DNA from: Candidatus Gaiellasilicea maunaloa
Lineage (GTDB): Bacteria; Actinomycetota; Thermoleophilia; Gaiellales; Gaiellaceae
DNA: 64,000 nucleotides
Reading direction: 5' to 3'
Assembly: GCA_024330215.1 (NCBI GenBank)
Contig: JANDLU010000005.1
Coordinates: forward strand, 1 to 64,000
Positions within the stretch are counted from its first letter, which is position 1. Each line of letters opens with the position of its first letter. Below the pieces are notes generated by a model. That model ran no database searches. It worked only from the letters and a program-made list of their open reading frames with translations, and had not been told where the DNA came from. The translations under genes and the position numbers were made by a program. This document shows, one piece after another, positions 41,931-50,797 of the stretch.

Positions 41931-42017
41931 TTAGCGAGCGCGGCGTCCCCGGCCAAAGTAGCCGAAGACAGCCAGTACAACGATGACGATGATGACGATC
42001 CAAAGCCAGGTCGGCAC
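41931..42017 (-). CDS. 28-residue single-helix membrane miniprotein
   Basis: GTG 42017 with Shine-Dalgarno GAAAGGAC starts a frame beginning VPTWLWIVIIVIVVLAVF and ending GYFGRGRRAR. It is one hydrophobic helix followed by a basic tail, which would sit with its C-terminus in the cytoplasm. It converges with dapD (11 bases between stops) and lies 77 bases beyond the end of dapF. The function is unknown. Confidence 0.55.
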   Translation of the reverse strand: MPTWLWIVIIVIVVLAVFGYFGRGRRAR

Positions 42018-42094
42018 GTGGTCCTTTCGTTGGGGGACGCCGACTCTACGGCGATTCGACCCATGGTTGCAACCTTCGCGGCCCGGTTCCTTGC

Positions 42095-42877
42095 CTAAGC
42101 GACGGTCTGGCCCGTGCAGATCGGCTCCGCGGGACCGGTCAGCGTGGCTCGATTCGCGCCGTCGAGCGTCACTCCGAGGTCGCCGCCGGGCATGTGAACG
42201 GCGACCGGGCTCTCGCACCAGCCGTTCGCGATCGCCGCCGCGGCGACGGCGACCGCACTCGAGCCCGAGGCGGATGTCTCCCCCGCCCCACGCTCCCAGA
42301 CGAGCGCGCTGACGTCATGCCGGCCCTCGACCGCGACGAGCTGTACGTTCGTCCGATCCGCGAAGCGCCCGTGCCGCTCGATCAGTGGGCCGAGGCGGAG
42401 CAGCTCGTCGCGGTCGATCTCACGCTGGACGACCGCGTGCGGATTGCCGACCGAGACGCGGGTCAGCTCGATCCGCTCCTCGCCGAGATCGATCGCCTCC
42501 GGCGCGTGCACCTCGACCGGTCCAATCTCGAGCTCGATCTCCGTACCGCGGGTCGTCGCCCGGTACTCCCTTCCCGAAATCGTGACGGCGACCTCGCGGT
42601 TGCCACCGCGGCGCGCGAGCCAGACGGCCGCGATTCGGGTGCCGTTGCCGGAGAACTCGGCCGGCGAACCGTCAGGGTTCCAGATCGCGACCTCGGCACT
42701 CGCACCCTCGGCGGAAACGACCTCGAGGACACCGTCGGCGCCGATCCCATAGCGCACGTCGCAGAGCCGCCGGGCATCGTCGGGCTCGACCGGTCGACCG
42801 AGGTCAGCCCGCTCGACGAGCAGGTAGCTGTTGCCGAGCGCGTGCCACTTAGAGAAAGAAATCTGTGAGAATCGCAT
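42095..42877 (-). CDS. dapF: Diaminopimelate epimerase-like protein with both catalytic Cys replaced by Ser
   Basis: DapF converts LL-DAP to meso-DAP with a two-cysteine, PLP-free mechanism. The 260-residue length and motifs (FSKWHALGNSYLLVE, YGIGADGVLEV, GNPHAVVQREIDRDEL, RTNVQLVAVEGR, ERGAGETSASGSSAVAV) identify the fold. The two catalytic cysteines, normally in (M)CGNGxR and TxACGTG, are Ser76 (NPDGSPAEFSGNGTR, codon TCC) and Ser204 (codon TCG). All other active-site motifs are intact, so decay is unlikely. It may be a functional variant or a related isomerase. Beside miaA, and 176 bases from dapD. Confidence 0.82.
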   Translation of the reverse strand: MRFSQISFSKWHALGNSYLLVERADLGRPVEPDDARRLCDVRYGIGADGVLEVVSAEGASAEVAIWNPDGSPAEFSGNGTRIAAVWLARRGGNREVAVTISGREYRATTRGTEIELEIGPVEVHAPEAIDLGEERIELTRVSVGNPHAVVQREIDRDELLRLGPLIERHGRFADRTNVQLVAVEGRHDVSALVWERGAGETSASGSSAVAVAAAAIANGWCESPVAVHMPGGDLGVTLDGANRATLTGPAEPICTGQTVA

Positions 42878-43727
42878 CCGCCACCTCGTCCGCCGGCCGG
42901 TTCGCGTCGATCATGACGATGCCGGGAATCCGTCGCATCCACTTCCGCTGGTAGGCCGCGTACCTACGGGTGCGCAGCGCGACCGCCTCCGCCGCTGCCG
43001 CCCCCGGAAGCTCGGAGACCTCTCGCAGGCCGATCACCTGGCGCGCGGTGGTCGAGAGCGGGAGCGGTGCTGCCAGAGCCTGCTGCACCTCGGCCTGCAC
43101 CCCGGCCGCGAGCATCGCTTCGGCCCGCTCCGCGATCCGCCGCTCGAGCGTCTCCTTCGCCACGTCCAGGCCGACGACGACGGTCGGATGTCGCGTCTCG
43201 TCCGTCCAGAGCCGGTCGTACCGCGGCCGGAGCGACGATCCAGCCTCGACGAGCTCGAGCGCGCGGACGACGCGGCGGCGGTCGTTCGGATGAACTGCGG
43301 CAGCCGTTTCCGGATCGAGGGACATGAGCTCGGCGTGCGCTGCGTCTCCCCCGCGCTCGTCGTAGAACGCGCTCCAGCGCTCACGCGCGCCCGGCGGGGC
43401 AACCGGCGGCAGCTCGAGGTCGGCGAGCGCCGCGCGCAGGTAGAGACCGGTGCCGCCGACGACGATCGGCGTCCGACCGCTCGACAGGATCTCGTCGATC
43501 GCGGCGTGCGCGAGCTCCTGATACTCGCCGAGCGAGGCCTCGTGCGAGAGCGGCCAGATCGCGACGAGCCGCGTGGGCTGCTCCGACTGGTTCGTCAGGA
43601 TCGGCAGCCCGCTGTACACCTGCATCGAGTCGGCTGAGACGAGCTCGGCCGGGATCCGCGTGGCCAGCGCCTCGGCAACGACGGTCTTGCCCGAGGCCGT
43701 CGGACCGAAGATCGCGAGGACGTTCAC
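42849..43727 (-). CDS. miaA: tRNA dimethylallyltransferase
   Basis: MiaA adds a dimethylallyl group to A37 of tRNAs reading UNN codons. The 292-residue protein has the P-loop LAIFGPTASGKTVVAEALA, LVSADSMQVYSGLPI, PIVVGGTGLYLRAAL, HPNDRRRVVRALEL and RRYAAYQRKWMRRIPGIV near the C-terminus. It is co-directional with miaB, which adds the methylthio group to the same base, three genes upstream. It overlaps dapF by 29 bases. Confidence 0.95.
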   Translation of the reverse strand: MNVLAIFGPTASGKTVVAEALATRIPAELVSADSMQVYSGLPILTNQSEQPTRLVAIWPLSHEASLGEYQELAHAAIDEILSSGRTPIVVGGTGLYLRAALADLELPPVAPPGARERWSAFYDERGGDAAHAELMSLDPETAAAVHPNDRRRVVRALELVEAGSSLRPRYDRLWTDETRHPTVVVGLDVAKETLERRIAERAEAMLAAGVQAEVQQALAAPLPLSTTARQVIGLREVSELPGAAAAEAVALRTRRYAAYQRKWMRRIPGIVMIDANRPADEVADAILTDFFL

Positions 43728-44494
43728 CCCCGCAGGCGAGCACGTACCGCGACGAGCTCATCGTTGCGAACACCAGCCGCGGCGAGATAGGCGGCCGTAC
43801 CGCCGCGCCGGTCGACCTCGCGCAGGACGCCCTCCATCGACTGCGCCGGGGTCGCCGAGAGCCGCTCTCGGCGGGCGCGCTCGCGCTCGTCGGCGGCCTC
43901 CTCGATCCAGGGTCGAGTGAGGTTGAACAGGTTGTGCTCGCTCTGCGCGTAATCCGCCGCGATCTCCGCAACCGGAACGCCTGCAAGCCGAAGGAGCAGC
44001 GCGACAACGAGCCCGGTTCGATCCTTTCCGACCATGCAGTGAACGAGGACGCCACCCGGAGGGGCAGCGGCCACGGCAGAGATCGCGGCGGCGAAGCGCT
44101 TCGCGAAGCGGTCGAGGAACTCGAGGTAGACCGCTTGCGTCGATGAGGCGCCGTCCAAGGCGGCTTCGCTGACGGTGTCGATCTCGTGCCAGTGGGGCCA
44201 ATCGGGCTCGGGTAGGACGGGCACGTGGACGACGTTCACGGGTACCGCGTCAGGGGGGTCGGCGGCCAGCTCGTCGTGCATTCGGAGGTCGACGATCGTC
44301 TCGATCCCGTAGTCGACGAGCTGGCGCCAACCGGCTTCCGAGAGGCGGCGGACGCTGTCGGCTCGGACGACTGCGCCGTAGGCGGTGGTGCCGCCGCCCA
44401 CGACTGGGTGGCCACCCAGATCGCGGACGTTCGCGCACCCGTCCCAGGCGAGTCGGCGGTCGAGCGTGGCCTCGCTACGCTCGGTCGACCGCAA
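43724..44494 (-). CDS. Tyrosine/serine protein phosphatase (Y_phosphatase3 type)
   Basis: The 256-residue protein has the P-loop C(X)5R signature VHCMVGKDRTGLVVALLL and an N-terminal NVRDLGGHPVVGG motif, typical of atypical Tyr/Ser phosphatases such as MptpB. GVLREVDRRGGTAAYL lies near the C-terminus. Possible substrates are phosphoproteins or phosphoinositides; the sequence does not decide. TTG 44494 overlaps the epimerase gene by 20 bases, and its stop overlaps miaA. Confidence 0.88.
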   Translation of the reverse strand: MRSTERSEATLDRRLAWDGCANVRDLGGHPVVGGGTTAYGAVVRADSVRRLSEAGWRQLVDYGIETIVDLRMHDELAADPPDAVPVNVVHVPVLPEPDWPHWHEIDTVSEAALDGASSTQAVYLEFLDRFAKRFAAAISAVAAAPPGGVLVHCMVGKDRTGLVVALLLRLAGVPVAEIAADYAQSEHNLFNLTRPWIEEAADERERARRERLSATPAQSMEGVLREVDRRGGTAAYLAAAGVRNDELVAVRARLRG

Positions 44495-45500
44495 GCGTCT
44501 TCCAGCCGGCGCCGGCGCCCTCGCTCTCGACTAGCCGATCCTCCCCAGGGTGGGCGGCGCGGTGCTCGAGGAACCACGCGACCGAAGCGGGGATGCCGGC
44601 GTCGAGCGGAGTCTGCGGTTCCCAGCCGAACAGATCGCGCGCCTTGCTGATGTCGGCGACGTAGCGTGTCACCTCGCCGAGGCGGGCGGGCGCGGTCTCG
44701 ATCTGCGGCTCGAGGTCGAGCGCCGCCCCGATCAGCTCGGCGGCGCGGACGAGCGTGTTGCCTTCGCCGTACGCGAGATTGATCGTCTCGTTCGCGACCC
44801 GCCCCTCGGCCAGCGCCTCGATTCCGCGCGCGATCCCGTCCACGCAATCGTCGACGTAGGTGAAGTCGAGCACCTTCTCGGGACCGTAGATCACGATCGG
44901 CTCGGCGCGTGCGATCCGGTGGATGAAGAGCGGTAGCACTCGCGTCATCCGGTGCAGGTCGTTGTCGTAGCGGCCGTAGACGTTCGAGAAGCGGAACGCG
45001 AGGTAGTTGAGGCCGTAGCAGCGCGCGTAGGCGTAGATGAAGGCCTCGCTCGCGATCTTCGAGGCGGAGTACGGGCTCTCGGTGAACGCGAAGTCCGCGG
45101 TGGCCTCCGCGTAGCCCTCGAAGCGATGGACGTCGCCGTAGACCTCGCGCGTCGAGGAGAAGACGATCGGGATCGAGCCCTGGCGGCAGAACTCGAGCAC
45201 GTTGAAGGTCATCATCAGGTTCTCGAGCGCCCGGTGGGGCTCTGCCACGAGCTGGTGCACCTTCGCGTGCGCCGCGAGGTGGACGACGAGATCGGTGTCC
45301 GGGTACTCGACCCCGCCGATCCCGCCCGGGAAGGCCGGATAGTGACCGGAGAGATCCTGGAGCAGGTAGCGGAACTCGTCGCCTTCCAGCCACATATTCT
45401 GGCGCTTGTCGATCCCGAAGACGTCGTGGCCGTCGCCCCTGAGCCGGAGCGCGAGATTCGTTCCGATCTGCCCCGACGAGCCGGTGACCAGCACCCTCAC
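44475..45500 (-). CDS. NAD-dependent epimerase/dehydratase (extended SDR)
   Basis: This 341-residue extended short-chain dehydrogenase has the Rossmann motif VLVTGSSGQIGTNLALRLRG, active-site residues in VFSSTREVYGD (Ser region) and SPYSASKIASEAFI (Tyr-x3-Lys), and NVYGRYDNDLHRMTRVLP. It resembles UDP-glucose 4-epimerases and dTDP-glucose dehydratases. Its sugar-nucleotide substrate is unknown. GTG 45500 with AGGAG upstream is preferred; the longer open frame runs into the intergenic inverted repeat. Confidence 0.85.
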   Translation of the reverse strand: MRVLVTGSSGQIGTNLALRLRGDGHDVFGIDKRQNMWLEGDEFRYLLQDLSGHYPAFPGGIGGVEYPDTDLVVHLAAHAKVHQLVAEPHRALENLMMTFNVLEFCRQGSIPIVFSSTREVYGDVHRFEGYAEATADFAFTESPYSASKIASEAFIYAYARCYGLNYLAFRFSNVYGRYDNDLHRMTRVLPLFIHRIARAEPIVIYGPEKVLDFTYVDDCVDGIARGIEALAEGRVANETINLAYGEGNTLVRAAELIGAALDLEPQIETAPARLGEVTRYVADISKARDLFGWEPQTPLDAGIPASVAWFLEHRAAHPGEDRLVESEGAGAGWKTLAVDRA

Positions 45501-45510
45501 GCTCCTGGCC

Positions 45511-45552
45511 GCCTTTCGCTCCCGCCCGGCAGAGCCGGGCTCCGCGAAAGGC
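45511..45552. terminator. Long inverted repeat between miaB and the epimerase gene
   Basis: GCCTTTCGC and GCGAAAGGC form the outer stem, and CCCGGC/GCCGGG around AGA forms the inner stem. It follows the end of miaB by about 100 bases on the minus strand and may terminate it. It has no T-run and may also be a REP-like element. Confidence 0.5.
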
Positions 45553-45648
45553 TGACGCCGCTCGCGGCGCTCCAGCCGGCGGCCCGTACCTCCGTACTGT
45601 GCCACCGGCCTACGCACCACGAGCGACGCCCCAGGAACGTGAGCAAGC

Positions 45649-46968
45649 TCATGCTGCGACCGCCGTGCGCTGCGCGCCGCGAAGCGTCGTCGAGCTCGAA
45701 GCCTCGATCTCGACATCCACGAGCTCGCCCGGCTCGGCGGTCCCGGCGAAGTTGACGGTCGTGTTGCGACGTGTCCGCCCGCGGAGGACGCTCGCGTCAG
45801 TCCGGCTCGCTCCCTCGACGAGCACCTCCTCGATTCGGCCGATCCGCTCCGCGTTCCGCTCGGCGGCGATCCGCTGGACGACGTCGACGAGGCGCTCCAG
45901 GCGGTCGTGCTTGACCTCGTCTGCGACCTGCTCGGCCATCGTCGCGGCCTCGGTGCCCTGGCGCGGCGAGTAGATGAACGTATAGGCGCTGTCGAAGCGG
46001 ACTTCCTCGACGAGCGCGAGCGTCTGCATGAAATCGGCCTCGGTCTCACCCGGGAAGCCGACGATCACGTCGGTGCCGAGCGCGAGATCCGGGATCGCGT
46101 CGCGCAACCGGGCAACGAGACGCAGGTAGCGCTCGGCATCGTAGGTGCGCCGCATCGCCTTCAGAATCCGCGACGAGCCCGACTGGACGGGCAGGTGGAC
46201 GTGCTCGCAGACAGCCGCGCAATCGGCCATCGCGGTGACCACAGGCTCGCGAAAGTCCTTGGGGTGCGGACTCGTGAAACGGATCCGCTCGATTCCTTCG
46301 ACTGCGTCGCAGGCGCGCAGCAGCTCACCGAACTCCGTGTCGAGGTTCGACCGCAGGTCGCGGCCCCAGGAGTTGACGTTCTGGCCGAGCAAGGTGATCT
46401 CGCGGACGCCGTCGGCGGCGAGCCGCGTCACCTCGGCGAGGATCTCACCCGGCCGGCGGCTCTGCTCGCGCCCGCGGACCGCGGGAACGATGCAGTAGGC
46501 GCACTTCGAGTTGCATCCCATCGAGACCTGAACCCAGGCGCTGAAGCGACGCTCGCGATGCATCGGGAGGTCGCCGGCGAAGTGCTCGTGCGTGCCGAAG
46601 CGCCCTCGCGGAGCCTCTCCCCCGGCTCCGATCCACTCGCCGAGATGCGGGATCGAGCCCGGGCCGAAGGCGACATCGACGTACGGGTAGAGCTCGAAGA
46701 GCCGCTCCTGCTGGGCCTCGGCGTAGCAGCCGCCGACCGCGACGACGAGCTCGGGGTTCTGTCGCTTGCGAGCCCCGGCGTCCCCGAGGTAGGCGGCGAG
46801 CTTCGTGTCCGGCTTCTCCCGGATCGTGCAGGTGTTGAAGACGAGCACGTCGGCACCCTCCTGCGAGGGCGCCTCGCCGAGCCCGAGCGACTCGAGCATC
46901 CCCTTGATCCGCTCCGAATCGTGCGCGTTCATCTGGCAGCCGAACGTGGTCACGTGGTAGCGCCGCAT
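45649..46968 (-). CDS. miaB: tRNA-2-methylthio-N6-dimethylallyladenosine synthase
   Basis: MiaB is a radical-SAM methylthiotransferase acting on i6A37 of tRNA. The 439-residue protein has the N-terminal UPF0004 domain with three cluster cysteines (TTFGCQMNAHDSERI, FNTCTIREKPDTK, AVGGCYAEAQQE), the radical SAM motif in MGCNSKCAYCIVPAVRGRE, and a C-terminal TRAM domain (ERIGRIEEVLVEGAS). TAGACT lies eight bases before the ATG on the minus strand. It acts with MiaA encoded downstream. Confidence 0.96.
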   Translation of the reverse strand: MRRYHVTTFGCQMNAHDSERIKGMLESLGLGEAPSQEGADVLVFNTCTIREKPDTKLAAYLGDAGARKRQNPELVVAVGGCYAEAQQERLFELYPYVDVAFGPGSIPHLGEWIGAGGEAPRGRFGTHEHFAGDLPMHRERRFSAWVQVSMGCNSKCAYCIVPAVRGREQSRRPGEILAEVTRLAADGVREITLLGQNVNSWGRDLRSNLDTEFGELLRACDAVEGIERIRFTSPHPKDFREPVVTAMADCAAVCEHVHLPVQSGSSRILKAMRRTYDAERYLRLVARLRDAIPDLALGTDVIVGFPGETEADFMQTLALVEEVRFDSAYTFIYSPRQGTEAATMAEQVADEVKHDRLERLVDVVQRIAAERNAERIGRIEEVLVEGASRTDASVLRGRTRRNTTVNFAGTAEPGELVDVEIEASSSTTLRGAQRTAVAA

Positions 46969-47007
46969 CGGCGGTCAGTCTAACCCCCGGCTCGTGATGG
47001 AACTGTG

Positions 47008-47031
47008 AGCCTTGTAACAGACTGTTACTTG
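47008..47031. repeat. Solitary 24-bp copy of the CCTTGTAAC repeat at the HIT gene 3' end
   Basis: The 24 bases starting AGCCTTGTAAC and ending TGTTACTTG are identical to 7572-7595, the last unit of the rluD-rpsB array. They contain the palindrome GTAACAGACTGTTAC. The HIT stop codon lies within it. Confidence 0.8.
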
Positions 47032-47468
47032 GTCGCGAGCGAGGGCGCAAGCTCGGCGGCGAAGGATGCGACCTCCGCTGGTCCGCCTCGTCGTGCTCCC
47101 TCCCATTCGTCCACCTCGTACCAGCGCACGTGGTCGGGCGTTCCCGGCCAGCGTGGCACGACGTGTACATGCAGGTGCGGCACGCCTGTTCCGATCCGCG
47201 ACGAGAAGACGTGGTCTGCCCCGGCGGCGCGGAGGGCGCGCGCAAGCGTCGCTGTCGCGACGCCGATCCCGGCGGCCTCCGCATCGGTGAGGTCCTCGAA
47301 CCCTGGAGCATGGCGCCGGGTGACGAGCAGCATGTGACCGAGGTAGGGACGGGGATACTGCTCGCTTGGCGGTACGTGGAACGCGAGTACATGCTCCTCG
47401 TCGATCAGGCAGCCGCCGGGAAGCTCGACCTCCCCCGCTACCTCGCGGCAAACGAGGCAGTCGTTCAC
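47025..47468 (-). CDS. HIT family protein
   Basis: The 147-residue histidine-triad protein has VPHLHVHVVPRW, the His-x-His-x-His catalytic motif, and an N-terminal DCLVCREVAGEVELPGG with a CxxC pair typical of bacterial HIT hydrolases acting on AMP-linked or dinucleotide substrates. GTG 47468 overlaps the rny stop (GTGA). Its own stop falls in the 24-bp repeat. A second CxC-type metal site is not evident. Confidence 0.9.
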   Translation of the reverse strand: MNDCLVCREVAGEVELPGGCLIDEEHVLAFHVPPSEQYPRPYLGHMLLVTRRHAPGFEDLTDAEAAGIGVATATLARALRAAGADHVFSSRIGTGVPHLHVHVVPRWPGTPDHVRWYEVDEWEGARRGGPAEVASFAAELAPSLATK

Positions 47469-48964
47469 TTGGCAACCTCGATCGCGCGGCTCTCGCGGAT
47501 CACGATTACCTTGACCTGGCCCGGATACTCGAGCTGATCCTCGATCTCGCGGGCGATCTCGTGCGAGAGCAGGACTGCGGCGTCGTCGTCCACCTCGGTG
47601 GGCTCGACCATGACGCGGATCTCCCGGCCGGCCTGGAGCGCGTAGGCCTTCGCCACCCCGGGCTTCTGCGTCGCGAGCTCTTCGAGCGCGCCGAGGCGCT
47701 TGATGTAGTGCTCGAGGCTCTCGCCGCGCGCCCCTGGGCGCGACGCGGAGATCGCGTCGGCGGCGATCAGGAGCACCGCCTCGACGGTCTGCGGCTGCAC
47801 CTCGTGGTGGTGGGCCTCGATTGCGTGGACGACGCCCTGGCTCTCGCCGTAGCGCTTCGCCCACTGCGCCGAGATCAGTGCGTGCGAGCCCTCCACCTCG
47901 TGCGTCATCGCCTTGCCGAGGTCGTGCAGCAGCGCCGCTCGCTTCGCCGTCTTCACGCTCGCGCCGAGCTCGCTCGCCATGATCCCGGAGAGGTGGACGA
48001 CCTCGAGCGTGTGCTTGAGCACGTTCTGGCCGTAGCTCGTCCGGTAGCGGAGCCGGCCGAGCACCTTGACGACCTCCTCGTGCAGGTCGCCGCAGTTCGC
48101 CTCGAAGACCGCTTGCTCCCCTGCGAGCCGGACGTGCTCCTCGAGCTCGGCCTTCGAGCCGTAGTACATCTCCTCGATCCGGGCTGGATGGATCCGGCCG
48201 TCCTCGATCAGCTTCTGGAGCGTCAACTTCGCGATCTCGCGCCGGATCCCGTCGAAGGAGGAGAGGACGACGGCTTGCGGCGTGTCGTCGATGATGAAGT
48301 CGACGCCCGTGAGGTGCTCGAGCGCGCGGATGTTGCGTCCCTCGCGGCCGATGATCCGTCCCTTCATGTCGTCGGAGGGCAGCGCGACGACCGTGACCGT
48401 GGTCTCGGCGGTGTGGCTCGCTGCGACCCGCTGGAGCGCGTCTGCGACCAGGTTCCGGGCACGGCGCTTCGCCTCGACCCGCGCTTCCTCGTCGAGCTGA
48501 CGGACTGTGCGGGCGAGCTCATGGCGAATCAGGTCCTCGGAGCGCTCGAGGAGGTGGTGCTTCGCGTCCGCGACGGTGAGGCCGGCTACCCGCTCGAGCT
48601 CCTTCACAGCCTCGGTCTTCGCCGCCTTGAGCTCGTCCTGAAGCTCCCGAACATGAGTCTCGCGATCGTTCAGCCCTTGCTCGCGGCGCAGAGTCTCCGT
48701 CTGTTTCTGGGTGAGCTCGCGCTCCTGGGTGTGGACACGCTCCTCGACCTTCGCGATCTCGAGTCGGCGCGCCTGGACCTCGTCCTCGATCTCCGAGCGC
48801 AGCCGGACCGCGTGCTCCCGAGCCTCGATCTGCGTCTCGCGGCGGATCGACTCGGCCTCCCGCTCGACCACGTGGACACGTGAGCCGCTGCGCAGCAGCA
48901 GGTATGCCGCCGCGAGCGCGACCCCGACTGCGAGTCCGACGAGCGCCGCAATGATCGTGAGCAT
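47465..48964 (-). CDS. rny: Ribonuclease Y
   Basis: RNase Y is a membrane-anchored endonuclease starting mRNA decay. The 499-residue protein has an N-terminal helix (IIAALVGLAVGVALAAAYLL), a long coiled coil (about 30-190), a KH domain (ALPSDDMKGRIIGREGRNIR) and an HD domain with AALLHDLGKAMTHEVEGSHA. Position downstream of recA-recX is conserved in many Gram-positive genomes. GGGAGG precedes ATG 48964. Confidence 0.95.
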   Translation of the reverse strand: MLTIIAALVGLAVGVALAAAYLLLRSGSRVHVVEREAESIRRETQIEAREHAVRLRSEIEDEVQARRLEIAKVEERVHTQERELTQKQTETLRREQGLNDRETHVRELQDELKAAKTEAVKELERVAGLTVADAKHHLLERSEDLIRHELARTVRQLDEEARVEAKRRARNLVADALQRVAASHTAETTVTVVALPSDDMKGRIIGREGRNIRALEHLTGVDFIIDDTPQAVVLSSFDGIRREIAKLTLQKLIEDGRIHPARIEEMYYGSKAELEEHVRLAGEQAVFEANCGDLHEEVVKVLGRLRYRTSYGQNVLKHTLEVVHLSGIMASELGASVKTAKRAALLHDLGKAMTHEVEGSHALISAQWAKRYGESQGVVHAIEAHHHEVQPQTVEAVLLIAADAISASRPGARGESLEHYIKRLGALEELATQKPGVAKAYALQAGREIRVMVEPTEVDDDAAVLLSHEIAREIEDQLEYPGQVKVIVIRESRAIEVAK

Positions 48965-49202
48965 GATCGCCCGACCTCCCGGGGAGGGGTTCGATTTCCG
49001 TGCACCTCCAGGGTGCGCGGCTGCTCACATCCGGCGTCGGCCCCGCACGACCTCGCTCCGGTTCTCGGCACGTCAGCTCAGGCGAACGCCGGTGTCTCCT
49101 TGGACTCGCCGGATGCCCTTGGATTCAGTGGATTCGTCGTCATTTCGATCGGGTTTCGGAAACGCGCGGTATGCAGGAAAAAAACGTCAGATGGAAGCCC
49201 AA
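48965..49202. other. 238-base gap between recX and rny
   Basis: The minus strand contains GACGTTTTTTTCC, the only clear T-run near a gene end in this region, about 20 bases after the recX stop. A short frame of 21 codons starting MTTNPLNPRASG is also present. The rny promoter must lie here, but I could not pick a convincing -10. Confidence 0.35.
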
Positions 49203-49634
49203 CTATCCTATCCCTTCCGCGTCTTCCCACGCAAAGGCTCCCTCGATGACGTCCTCGGCGAACCCGCGCGCGGCCAGGAATCGAGCCGTCTTCGCGCTTC
49301 GGCCTCTGTTCGCCACGATCCGATCCGCGCGTTCCTGCTGCGGCTCGAGCTCGGCCAGTGCGGCGTCGATCGTGCTGCCGGCGACGCCGCGCCGCTCGAG
49401 ATCGTCCCGGATCAGCTCGTCGCCGCAGCTCCGCGCGGCCAGAGCGGCCGCACGCAGCGTCGCGAAGCGCTCGTCGTCGACGTAGCCGAGACGTGACAGC
49501 AGCTCGAGCGTCTCGCGCTGCTCGGTCTCGTCGACGCCGCGCCCTCGCAGCCGCGACTCCAGCTCCGCGGCGGAGCGGTCGCGAGCGCGAAGCGCCCGCA
49601 GAGCGGTCTCGACGGCCGTTCGCGGCTCGGTCAC
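49203..49634 (-). CDS. recX: Regulatory protein RecX
   Basis: RecX limits RecA filament growth. The 143-residue three-helix-repeat protein shows ALRALRARDRSAAELESRLR, TLELLSRLGYVDDERFATLR, LIRDDLERRGVAGSTIDAAL and a C-terminal ARFLAARGFAEDVIEGAF, the RecX repeats. It starts six bases after recA ends, the usual recA-recX operon. Confidence 0.93.
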   Translation of the reverse strand: MTEPRTAVETALRALRARDRSAAELESRLRGRGVDETEQRETLELLSRLGYVDDERFATLRAAALAARSCGDELIRDDLERRGVAGSTIDAALAELEPQQERADRIVANRGRSAKTARFLAARGFAEDVIEGAFAWEDAEGIG

Positions 49635-49640
49635 CGATGG

Positions 49641-50723
49641 TTACGCGGCGGAAACCTTCGCGTCCGACTCGATCTGCTCGTCGACCGCAGCGACCGCCTG
49701 CTCGGCAGCGAGGCTCGGAAGGAGGCGCGCCGAGACGATCTGCTCGGCCGGAGCCTCCGCCTGGATCCGGGCCAGGATCTGCTGCACGAGATCCGGATGC
49801 TCCTTCAGGAACGCCGCGGCGTTCTGCCGCCCTTGACCGAGGCGTTCGTCGCCGAAGCTGAAGTAGGAGCCTGCCTTCTGCACGATCTTGCGCTCGATTC
49901 CCACCTCGAGGACCGTGCCCTCCCAGGAGATCCCGCTCCCGTAGATAATGTCGAACTCGGCCTGCTTGAAGGGCGGCGCGACCTTGTTCTTCACCACCTT
50001 GACGCGGGCGCGGTTGCCGTAGGCCTCGGCTCCGTCCTTCAGCGTCTCGATTCGGCGGATGTCGAGCCGGACCGAGGAATAGAACTTGAGAGCGCGGCCA
50101 CCCGGGGTGGTCTCGGGGCTGCCGAACATGACGCCGATCTTCTCCCGGAGCTGGTTCGTGAAGAGGCAGATCGTGTCGGTGCGGTTGAGCGTGCCGGCGA
50201 GCTTGCGCAGCGCCTGGCTCATCAATCGCGCCTGGAGGCCGACGTGCGTGTCGCCCATCTCGCCCTCGATCTCTGCCTTGGGCGTCAGGGCGGCGACGGA
50301 GTCGACCGCGACGACGTCGAGCGCACCGGAACGGACGAGCAGCTCGGTGATCTCGAGCGCCTGCTCGCCGGTGTCGGGTTGCGAGACGAGCAGCTCGTCG
50401 ACGTTGACTCCGATGTTCTTGGCGTAGGACGGATCCATCGAGTGCTCGGCGTCGATGAAGGCGCAGATCCCGCCTCGGCGCTGGGCCTCGGCGATCACGT
50501 GGTAGACGAGCGTCGTCTTCCCGGAGCTCTCGGGGCCGAAGATCTCGACGACGCGGCCGCGCGGCAGCCCTCCGATCCCGAGAGCGAGGTCGAGCGAGAG
50601 CGAGCCGGTCGAGACCGCCCCGATCGACACCTGGGCCGAGTCGCTCATCTTCATGACGGAGCCCTTTCCGAACTGACGCTCGATCTGCCCGAGGGCGACG
50701 TCGAGAGCTTCCTCGCGATTCAT
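49641..50723 (-). CDS. recA: Recombinase RecA
   Basis: RecA drives homologous recombination and SOS signalling. The 360-residue protein has the Walker A motif [78 protein letters not shown] and a C-terminal tail rich in Ala, Glu and Gln. ATG 50723 has Shine-Dalgarno GGAGGATGAAGG region. I do not see an actinobacterial LexA box (TCGAAC-N4-GTTCGA) in the 74-base upstream gap. Confidence 0.97.
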   Translation of the reverse strand: MNREEALDVALGQIERQFGKGSVMKMSDSAQVSIGAVSTGSLSLDLALGIGGLPRGRVVEIFGPESSGKTTLVYHVIAEAQRRGGICAFIDAEHSMDPSYAKNIGVNVDELLVSQPDTGEQALEITELLVRSGALDVVAVDSVAALTPKAEIEGEMGDTHVGLQARLMSQALRKLAGTLNRTDTICLFTNQLREKIGVMFGSPETTPGGRALKFYSSVRLDIRRIETLKDGAEAYGNRARVKVVKNKVAPPFKQAEFDIIYGSGISWEGTVLEVGIERKIVQKAGSYFSFGDERLGQGRQNAAAFLKEHPDLVQQILARIQAEAPAEQIVSARLLPSLAAEQAVAAVDEQIESDAKVSAA

Positions 50724-50797
50724 CCTTCATCCTCCCAAGCTTGTAGGTCGAGCAGACAGAGAAGCAAAGCACCAGCATCGGACGGCACGCTGGAACG

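Noticed and set aside
50724-50797. LexA/SOS box upstream of recA
   Set aside because: No TCGAAC-N4-GTTCGA or close variant is present in the gap.
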